From Bacteroidales bacterium (GTDB lineage: Bacteria > Bacteroidota > Bacteroidia > Bacteroidales > UBA932), in contig JABUTQ010000136.1 of NCBI GenBank assembly GCA_021443605.1, forward strand, positions 1-13,468: a stretch of 13,468 nucleotides of DNA, written 5' to 3'. A model generated the notes under the pieces. It was not told the DNA's origin and made no database searches. It saw only the letters and a program-made list of their open reading frames with translations. Positions 1 to 6,692 of this stretch are shown here, piece after piece (the stretch's first letter is position 1; each line of letters begins with the position of its first letter). The position numbers and the translations under genes were made by a program.

Positions 1-1256
1 TTCCCCCTTCTGCAGGCGAGACTTTCGATGAGGGTTGCAGGAATATCTACAACTTCATCCTCACTGAGCTTGACGAAAGTCTTGCAGACCTGAAGGATAA
101 CGGAGTTAATCGCATGAATCCGGCCACCAACCGCATGATTAAGGCAAGGCTTCTATTCAACGCCAACGTCTTCATCAAAGAAAACCATTTCAGCGAGTGT
201 GCGACTATCTGCGATGAGATCATCCAGGGCAAATATGGCAAATATTCAATTGCCAATGATTTCCGCGAAGTGTTTGGAATGAACAACGATCAGTGCAAGG
301 AGGTTATTTTCGCCTTTGCATTCGAACAGGGAATGTCTGCCGGTTCGGCTCTCAATATGAGAAACGTTACAGGTTTTGCATATAACGCTTGGGAAGCCTT
401 CGGCCACACCACCAATGCTTCAGGATGGAATTGCGTATGCGTAGTCCCTTCACACGACAACTCGGGCAACGTTCTTGCCACAGGTGGCACGGACACTGGT
501 GGAAAATCGTTCGTATATGACTATGGAGACAAACTCGGTGCTGTATATGACAGATTCGACCCCAAGGATATCCGCCGCCAGCCTTTCTACTGCGACACGA
601 AGGGTAAATGGAACGGCGGTCTGTTCCTGATTGGGGCACAAAAGAATTATAAAACCGGCGAACCTCTGCTGGCAGATGCTGATAGGGACGGCCAGAATCT
701 TGTGTATGTGGATCAGGTTGGTACTTTTATGAACCTCGGCAAGGAGCTCCAGACAATTATGTCTCCCCGTTGGGGCGAAACCAATTCGGGCTATCGTCTT
801 GTAAAATATCCCGTTTATCCCGACGAAGTGGGGTTTGACTACAGAAATGCAGATGAGGTGGAGTTCCGTCTTGCAGAAGTCTATTATATGCTGGCTGAAT
901 GCAAGATACGCGCTGGAGAGGAGGGTGCCAAGGATCTTGTGAACACTATCCGCAAGCGCTATTTCTCAGCTTCGGACTGGAATGCCGTCAAGGACCAGCC
1001 GGGGCCCGGCTTCTCGTCTTTTGACCTTGACTGGATGCTCAGCGAATGGGGAAAAGAGTTTATTGGTGAAGGGCGTCGCCGTCGTACAGATCTTCGTCGT
1101 CACGACAAGTTTACACAGGGACAGTGGTGGTTCTTCGGACGTACGGACGAAGGCTATCCTGCACAGCGTGACCGCAAGTACGAGTGGTTCCCTCTCCCTG
1201 AGAGAGCACTCACCGTCAATCCCGGCCTCAAACAAAATCCCGATTATGTTATTTAA
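1..1256 (+). CDS. susD: SusD/RagB-family starch-binding outer membrane lipoprotein, 5' partial
   Basis: The reading frame is open from base 3 to the TAA at 1254-1256, giving 417 residues. The ATG at 114 is internal, because the upstream codons (reading PPSAGETFDEGCRNIYNFI) are typical SusD sequence. Family members are about 500-550 residues, so the signal peptide, lipobox and first 100 or so residues lie outside the window. Visible SusD hallmarks are the helical segment around MNPATNRMIKARLLFNANVF (TPR-like scaffold), the late helix FRLAEVYYMLAECKIRAG, and the C-terminal block with EWGKEFIGEGRRRRTDLRRHDKF followed by a KYEWFPLPERAL...NPGLKQNPDY ending. SusD proteins cap a SusC TonB-dependent transporter at the cell surface and bind glycan; SusC would be expected just upstream. 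The next gene starts 11 bases downstream, so they are probably co-transcribed. Starch specificity is inferred from the downstream genes, not from mapped binding residues. Confidence 0.93.
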   Translation, partial: PPSAGETFDEGCRNIYNFILTELDESLADLKDNGVNRMNPATNRMIKARLLFNANVFIKENHFSECATICDEIIQGKYGKYSIANDFREVFGMNNDQCKEVIFAFAFEQGMSAGSALNMRNVTGFAYNAWEAFGHTTNASGWNCVCVVPSHDNSGNVLATGGTDTGGKSFVYDYGDKLGAVYDRFDPKDIRRQPFYCDTKGKWNGGLFLIGAQKNYKTGEPLLADADRDGQNLVYVDQVGTFMNLGKELQTIMSPRWGETNSGYRLVKYPVYPDEVGFDYRNADEVEFRLAEVYYMLAECKIRAGEEGAKDLVNTIRKRYFSASDWNAVKDQPGPGFSSFDLDWMLSEWGKEFIGEGRRRRTDLRRHDKFTQGQWWFFGRTDEGYPAQRDRKYEWFPLPERALTVNPGLKQNPDYVI

Positions 1257-1267
1257 TCTTTGAAAGA

Positions 1268-3349
1268 ATGAAAAAATATTTCAAATATCTGATACTCCCT
1301 GTAATTGCGATTTTCGCTGCACTGTCCTGCCAGAAGATTGACAATATCGTCTTCGAACACGAGGGACAGGCGTTTGAAACCAGGGACGGAAAAATCCTCA
1401 TAGAGGCAATTATGCCTCAGGCGAGTGCCGCTGACGAAGAGATTTATATCGTCGGTGCATTCAACGGAGACAGCCTCGGTGCCTATAAGAACCCTGCCTA
1501 TCTTATGGAAAGGTCTGCCAAGATTCCGCAGAAATGGGGCATCTACCTCGATCCTTCACAGTTCCTCTCAGGCAAGACACTCGCAGACGGATTTACCTTC
1601 ATCTCTGTAAAGCAGGGATGGGAGAAAGATTCGAGAGGAGGGGCTGTAAAGCATACACTCAATATCCCCACAGGTAATTGGGCCAATGTCTATGTTGATA
1701 AATGGGCCAAGTATTTCCAGAAGGAAGAAGGTCCGGAGAAGCTTCCCGAGCACGATGGGGTCCGCATCTATATCATTGATGAAACCGGCTGGGATGCCAT
1801 CGCCCTCTACCAATGGGGTGACGTCAATAACCTCGGCGGAAACTGGCCGGGTGCCCAAGTGGCTGGCACAATCATATATAACAGTGTGACATACAAGTAT
1901 TTCGAGTATGACAACAGCGTATATGACCTTAACCAGAACCTTATCTTCAACAACAATGGAGCAGGCACTCAGCTCAATGACTATGCTCATACTTTCGAAT
2001 ATGGAAAGCAAGACATATTCCTTAAAGTGACGGCAGATGGTGTCGAATCCCTCGAAACTCCAGGTGAGGATGAAAAACTTCCGATACACGAAGGTGTCCG
2101 AGTCTACGCAATCGATGAAACCGGCTGGGATGAACTCGCCCTCTACCAATGGGGTGATGAGAACAATTTCGGCGGAAGCTGGCCGGGGGCTCCGGTAAGC
2201 GGTACTGTAGATTATAAGAACGTGACTTACAAGTATTTTGAATACGATCTCTCAATCATCGGTCTTGGCCAGAACCTTATCTTCAACAACAATGGCGGTG
2301 GCTCGCAGCTCCCCGATCTTGGAATCACCTTTGCTGAAGGAGTAATCGACTACTTCGTATATCTTGATTCGGAGAAAGCTACCCTTCTTGACGGCCCCGG
2401 TAAACCTGAGAAACCGGAAGATCCCGAAGACCCTGAAGATCCGGAAGAAGATCCGGTGCCGGTAACTATGTATGTGCTTGATGGTTCCGGATGGGACGAA
2501 CTCTACTGTTATGTTTGGGGAGATGCCGAAGTGTTCGGCGGCTGGCCCGGCACAAAGGCGACAGAATCTGTTCAGGCCGCTGATGGGAACAAGTATTTCG
2601 TGTTCCACGTCTCAGAAGCCGATTTCGGCAAGAGTGCAAACATCATCTTCAACAACAATGCAGGTGAACAGTTCGATGCAATCACAACCACTTGGAAAAA
2701 AGACTTCACTCTTGAAATCAAGACAGGTCTGCATGCAGTGGAAGCCGCAGTTCCCGACCTTGTCGTGAAGAAGACCTATAAGGTTTACGTTGAAGACAAT
2801 ACAGGATGGGATGCCCTCAACATATACTCTTGGGGCGGATCTCCCAACGTCGAGGCTTTTGGAGGCTGGGCAGGCAATGCCGGCGAGGAAGTAACCATCG
2901 GAGGTACCAAATGGAGAGTATATAACACTATCGAAGTTGCAGAAGGAAGCGATTACAACCTCATCTTCAATAATGGAAACGGCACCCAGTATGATGCCGC
3001 TGCCGGAAAATGGAGCGGAGACCTCTACTTCTCGGCAACTGCCGATGGTGCAGTGGCTTGCGATGCCCCCAAGGTGAGAATCTACATAGATTCAGACAAT
3101 ACCGGATGGGAAGCCATAGCCATATATTCCTGGGGAGATTCTGAAATATTCGGCAGTTGGCCGGGCGCTCTTTTCACTGACAGTTACGTTGAAGTTTCAT
3201 CTGAACATTTTGGAAAAAAGCAAAATCTGATTTTCAATAACAACAACGGTGGAAGCCAGCTCGAAAACTTCGATTGCCTGAAGGGGGTAGTCATTGACAA
3301 GGACTATCATTACAATTTAGCAGCGGACGGTGTGACTTTGGTTGATTAA
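1268..3349 (+). CDS. SusE/SusF-like surface lipoprotein with five CBM26-like starch-binding modules
   Basis: This 693-residue protein has a signal peptide ending in a lipobox (A18-L-S-C21), so it is a predicted outer-membrane lipoprotein. Residues about 22-155 form an N-terminal domain I cannot assign. Five repeats follow, at about 165-262, 277-375, 399-495, 504-600 and 603-693. Each carries the starch-binding module 26 pattern: GW(D/E) then Y-x-W-G, then WPG, then (N)(L/I)IFNN and a Gln near Q-(L/F/Y). The aromatic residues are the expected glucan-stacking positions in this family. Module 4 has WAG in place of WPG, and module 5 is about 10 residues shorter in the middle. An acidic Pro linker of PED repeats (about residues 380-396) separates modules 2 and 3. 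It holds the position of SusE/SusF after SusD, so it is probably an accessory starch-capture protein with no catalytic role. It starts 11 bases after susD, behind GAAAGA. It could equally be called SusE or SusF, so I give no symbol. Confidence 0.9.
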   Translation: MKKYFKYLILPVIAIFAALSCQKIDNIVFEHEGQAFETRDGKILIEAIMPQASAADEEIYIVGAFNGDSLGAYKNPAYLMERSAKIPQKWGIYLDPSQFLSGKTLADGFTFISVKQGWEKDSRGGAVKHTLNIPTGNWANVYVDKWAKYFQKEEGPEKLPEHDGVRIYIIDETGWDAIALYQWGDVNNLGGNWPGAQVAGTIIYNSVTYKYFEYDNSVYDLNQNLIFNNNGAGTQLNDYAHTFEYGKQDIFLKVTADGVESLETPGEDEKLPIHEGVRVYAIDETGWDELALYQWGDENNFGGSWPGAPVSGTVDYKNVTYKYFEYDLSIIGLGQNLIFNNNGGGSQLPDLGITFAEGVIDYFVYLDSEKATLLDGPGKPEKPEDPEDPEDPEEDPVPVTMYVLDGSGWDELYCYVWGDAEVFGGWPGTKATESVQAADGNKYFVFHVSEADFGKSANIIFNNNAGEQFDAITTTWKKDFTLEIKTGLHAVEAAVPDLVVKKTYKVYVEDNTGWDALNIYSWGGSPNVEAFGGWAGNAGEEVTIGGTKWRVYNTIEVAEGSDYNLIFNNGNGTQYDAAAGKWSGDLYFSATADGAVACDAPKVRIYIDSDNTGWEAIAIYSWGDSEIFGSWPGALFTDSYVEVSSEHFGKKQNLIFNNNNGGSQLENFDCLKGVVIDKDYHYNLAADGVTLVD

Positions 3350-3361
3350 AAAATTAATGAT

Positions 3362-3402
3362 GGTTTCAGACCCTAACCGTTGCGGGGTCTGAAACCTTTT
3401 TT
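3362..3402 (+). terminator. Intrinsic terminator / possible attenuator between the SusE-like gene and the amylase gene
   Basis: GGTTTCAGACCC (3362-3373) pairs perfectly over 12 bp with GGGTCTGAAACC (3385-3396), around an 11-base loop, and is followed by six T (3397-3402). It begins 12 bases after the SusE-like stop codon and its T-run ends only nine bases before the amylase ATG. There is no room for a promoter between hairpin and ATG, so the amylase cassette must be read through it or started upstream of it. Confidence 0.9.
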
Positions 3403-3411
3403 AAGTTGAAT

Positions 3412-4752
3412 ATGAAGTTTTTATATCGTTTAATCATCCTTGCTGCCCTTTGTCTGCCGATTGACGTGGCGTGTCAGAAGCAGCCGATTCCCGACGAAAA
3501 GGAGAAAGAAGAAGAGAAGACGATGCCGGTAGAAGATTTAGTGGTCTTCTATGAAGCTAATCCGAAAGTGTTTGCATCGTCTGCAGCGCTTTCAGCAATT
3601 TCCGAGAGGCTTCCGGAAATCAAGAAGCTTGGTACAACCATCTTATGGCTGATGCCCATAAACCGCTTGGGATCACTGAAATCTGTAGGATCGCCTTATT
3701 GCGTGCGGGACTATAAAGCCGTGAATCCCTCTTACGGCACGAACGAAGACCTGAAATCCCTTGTGACAAAAGCACATTCAATGGGGATGAAGGTTGTGAT
3801 GGACTGGGTGGCCAACCACACCTCGTGGGACAATGCCTGGATTACCGAACACCCCGAATGGTACACTCAAGAGAACGGTGTCATCATCTCTCCCAAGGGA
3901 ACAAACTGGGCGGATGTAGCTGACCTCAATTACGACAACAAGGATATGCGTGCCGCTATGACCGATGCGATGATCTATTGGATTAAAGAGATCGGAATTG
4001 ACGGATATCGTTGTGATGCAGTTGATTACGTTCCTGTAGATTACTGGACGGAAGCCATTGCTGCAATAAGGAAAACCAAATCTGATGCCATTATGCTCGC
4101 CGAATCCAGCGATATGAAATATTTCAACGCCGGATTCGATTATGCTTACGGATGGCCATATCAGAATGCCTTGAAGGGCCTCTTTGGTAATGGCAACATA
4201 GATGCGTTCTACACCAAGGTGAACAGCGAGCAGGCGTCCCTTCCCGAGGGGAAGCACTTGATGAGGTTTATCACCAACCACGACCAAGCCTCTGAAAACG
4301 CCCCGTCAAGTGTCTATGGCAGCGTCTCCGCCTCCATTGCAGCCCACGTAATCACATCGTTCATAGGTGAATACCCTCTTATCTACAGTTCTCAGGAAAT
4401 CGGTTATAGCAAGCCTCTCAACTTCTTCAACGTCAATGTGATGGATTGGGATTCCAACAAGAGCGTCACAGAGTCATACCAGAAGATAATGGCTGCCGCC
4501 CTGGAAAGCAACGGTGCAAGATATGGAAAACCGGTGCTTTCGACAATCGGCAAATGCGTCTGCATCTGGTGGAAGAACGGTCCGAAAGGGCTCCTGGTAC
4601 TGGTTAATACCTCAAACACCACCCTCACCGCAAAGATTCCAATGGAGAGGGCAGGTGAAAAAATGAAAGATCTTTTGACCGGAGAAGAAACTTCCGTACC
4701 TTCGGTTGTTGAAATCGGTCCCTATCAATATAAAATATGGTATAAACAATGA
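3412..4752 (+). CDS. Lipoprotein GH13 alpha-amylase (SusG-type role)
   Basis: This 446-residue GH13 enzyme should cut internal alpha-1,4 bonds of starch. I chose ATG 3412 over an in-frame TTG at 3406 because it leaves a normal signal peptide (MKFLYRLIILAALCLPIDVAC). The most likely lipidated residue is C21, followed by QK and the acidic stretch DEKEKEEEK, although Asp at -3 is a poor lipobox fit. The four GH13 regions are intact: region I DWVANHTS (131-138), region II GYRCDAVD with nucleophile D202, region III LAESSD with acid/base E231, and region IV TNHDQ with D291. A short C-terminal beta domain ends the protein. No starch-binding domain is visible within it, unlike B. theta SusG, which carries an inserted CBM58. 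Its stop overlaps the next start (ATGA), showing tight coupling to susA. Surface location is inferred. Confidence 0.92.
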   Translation: MKFLYRLIILAALCLPIDVACQKQPIPDEKEKEEEKTMPVEDLVVFYEANPKVFASSAALSAISERLPEIKKLGTTILWLMPINRLGSLKSVGSPYCVRDYKAVNPSYGTNEDLKSLVTKAHSMGMKVVMDWVANHTSWDNAWITEHPEWYTQENGVIISPKGTNWADVADLNYDNKDMRAAMTDAMIYWIKEIGIDGYRCDAVDYVPVDYWTEAIAAIRKTKSDAIMLAESSDMKYFNAGFDYAYGWPYQNALKGLFGNGNIDAFYTKVNSEQASLPEGKHLMRFITNHDQASENAPSSVYGSVSASIAAHVITSFIGEYPLIYSSQEIGYSKPLNFFNVNVMDWDSNKSVTESYQKIMAAALESNGARYGKPVLSTIGKCVCIWWKNGPKGLLVLVNTSNTTLTAKIPMERAGEKMKDLLTGEETSVPSVVEIGPYQYKIWYKQ

Positions 4753-6689
4753 TAGTCAGAACTTTAATCGCTGCGCTGGCATTGATGTCAGCAGTGGGAA
4801 CAGCAGTTGCAAAGGTAAATGACGCCACTCCGGAACAGGTGAAAAGGGTAGAGCCACTCTCCTGGTGGACCGGAATGAAGAACGATCTTCAGGTGATGGT
4901 TCAGGGAAAGGGAATATCTTCTTACAAAGTATCTCTGGAGGGCTTGCGTGGGGTGTCCGTTTCAAAAGTCCACAAGGCCGACAATCCCGATTTTCTCTTC
5001 ATAGACGTGAATATCTCGGCTGATGCCGAAGCGGGAACTTGCTATTTCGTATTCACCGATGGCAAAAATTCTTTCCGCAAACCTTACACGATAGAGAAAA
5101 GAAAAACAGGCAGTGCCGAAAGAAAGAGCTTTACCACAGCAGACCTCATCTATCTGATTGTTCCTGACCGTTTCGCTAACGGAGACCCGTCAAATGACGT
5201 GCATCCCGCCGTAATCGAGACCGCTGCCCGCCGCAGCCCCAACGGCCGCCACGGTGGTGACATACAGGGAATTATAGATCATCTGGATTATATAGCCGAT
5301 CTCGGTGCAACTGCCATCTGGAGCACACCGCTCCTCGAAGACAATGCTCCCCGCGGGTCATATCACGGCTATGCCTGCTCCGATTATTATCACATCGATC
5401 CCCGTTTCGGCTCGAACGAACTCTACAGAACCCTTGTTGATAAATCACACGAGAAGGGGATCAAGGTGATTCTCGACGTAGTTACAAACCACTCGAGCAC
5501 AAGCCATTGGTGGATGAATGATATGCCTTTTGACGACTGGGTCCACAAGGCCGATCCATACGTTAACACAAACCATATGTTCTCTCTTGCAATGGATCCC
5601 AATGCTTCACAAGCAGATAAAAAGATAATGGAAGAGGGGTGGTTTGTAAGGGGAATGCCCGATATGAATCTCAATAATCCGTTTATGCTCAAGTATTTCC
5701 AAATGTGGGCAATATGGTGGATTGAATATTCCGGTCTTGATGGATTCAGGGTTGATACGTATTTCTACAACGAAAAGGAACAGATGGCAGAGTGGTGCAA
5801 AGCCGTCATCACCGAATATCCGTCTTTCAATATAGTGGGGGAATGTTGGAGCGCGGATCCCGATTTGTTGGCATATTGGCAGAAAGGTCATTTGAACGGA
5901 GACGGATTCAAGTCAGAGCTTCCTTCAATTATGGATTTTCCTTTGAGAGACGCAATCAATCAGGCCCTTGTGCCCGCTTCAAGGGAAGATCAGGAGAACC
6001 AGCGCAGGGGAGGTGGAGAAAACCGACGCAGAGGTGGCAATATGACAAGTGTCTATAAGGCTCTTTCTCACGATCTTACATATTACGATCTCTCCAAGAT
6101 GCTCTTATTTGTATCCAATCACGATACGGAGCGTATCGGAGACGTGTTCGGCGAAAATCCGGAGAAGGTCAAACTGGCTTTCACTATGCTTGCAACGATG
6201 CGCGGCATTCCTCAGATGTTCTACGGGGACGAGCTGATGTTCCGCATCCACAAGCAGGGAAGGGATGACGGCCGCCTGAGAATGGATTTCCCCGGCGGAT
6301 GGAAAGGTGATGAGTTGAACCTCTTTACCGAAGAGGGACGAAAGAACGCTTCGGGCGAATATGCCTCTGCCGCAGATATCCATGACCACGTCCGCACACT
6401 GATGCGGTGGCGCAAGGGCAAGAGCGTGATTCACACTGGAAAGACTCTCCATTTTATTCCACAGGACAATACCTACGGCTATTTTCGCTACAATGACGAC
6501 GAAGCTGTCTTTGTCTTTATCAACAACTCTGAAAAGGACGTGAAACTTACCTGGAGCCGTTTTGCCGAAATCGGAGCGAGTTGTGTGGGCGGCAAAGACG
6601 TTCTCACGGGCAAATCGTGCACCCTTTCGGATGATACCGTAGTAAAGGCCAACAGCTCACTTGTGGTTGAATTTAAAAGAACAAGATAA
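4749..6689 (+). CDS. susA: Periplasmic GH13 neopullulanase / cyclomaltodextrinase (SusA)
   Basis: The protein has 646 residues. A type I signal peptide with an AVA-K site near residue 21 sends it to the periplasm. Residues about 30-115 (starting EPLSWWTGMKNDLQVMV) match the cyclomaltodextrinase N-terminal domain. The GH13 barrel starts near DLIYLIVPDRFANGDPSND and includes NGRHGGDIQGI and SYHGYACSDYYHID. Catalytic regions are complete: DVVTNHSS (D243, H248), GFRVDTY with nucleophile D336, VGECWS with acid/base E365, and SNHDTERI with D459. A beta domain closes the protein. SusA hydrolyses imported maltooligosaccharides, cyclodextrins or pullulan fragments. Residues about 411-431 form an Arg/Gly-rich low-complexity insertion (QRRGGGENRRRGGN) that the family does not usually have. 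The start overlaps the amylase stop by ATGA, and the stop is three bases before the GH31 start, so these three genes form one translational unit. Confidence 0.93.
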   Translation: MIVRTLIAALALMSAVGTAVAKVNDATPEQVKRVEPLSWWTGMKNDLQVMVQGKGISSYKVSLEGLRGVSVSKVHKADNPDFLFIDVNISADAEAGTCYFVFTDGKNSFRKPYTIEKRKTGSAERKSFTTADLIYLIVPDRFANGDPSNDVHPAVIETAARRSPNGRHGGDIQGIIDHLDYIADLGATAIWSTPLLEDNAPRGSYHGYACSDYYHIDPRFGSNELYRTLVDKSHEKGIKVILDVVTNHSSTSHWWMNDMPFDDWVHKADPYVNTNHMFSLAMDPNASQADKKIMEEGWFVRGMPDMNLNNPFMLKYFQMWAIWWIEYSGLDGFRVDTYFYNEKEQMAEWCKAVITEYPSFNIVGECWSADPDLLAYWQKGHLNGDGFKSELPSIMDFPLRDAINQALVPASREDQENQRRGGGENRRRGGNMTSVYKALSHDLTYYDLSKMLLFVSNHDTERIGDVFGENPEKVKLAFTMLATMRGIPQMFYGDELMFRIHKQGRDDGRLRMDFPGGWKGDELNLFTEEGRKNASGEYASAADIHDHVRTLMRWRKGKSVIHTGKTLHFIPQDNTYGYFRYNDDEAVFVFINNSEKDVKLTWSRFAEIGASCVGGKDVLTGKSCTLSDDTVVKANSSLVVEFKRTR

Positions 6690-6692
6690 TTT

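Noticed and set aside
114..1256. Complete gene starting at ATG 114
   Set aside because: The same frame is open back to base 3 and its codons read as SusD sequence, so the gene is cut by the window start.
1568..2149. 193-residue antisense frame under the starch-binding modules
   Set aside because: It lies wholly inside a well-supported gene, has no recognisable domain, and its openness follows from the biased, repeated codons on the + strand.
3337..3368. Promoter for the amylase (TTTG at 3337-3340 with TGGTTTCA 20 bases later)
   Set aside because: The -33 element fits, but the would-be -7 box matches TAnnTTTG poorly. It would start transcription inside the hairpin, an attractive but unsupported idea.
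3406..3411. TTG start for the amylase
   Set aside because: ATG at 3412 gives the same signal peptide, with basic residues at its start, and is the more common start codon.
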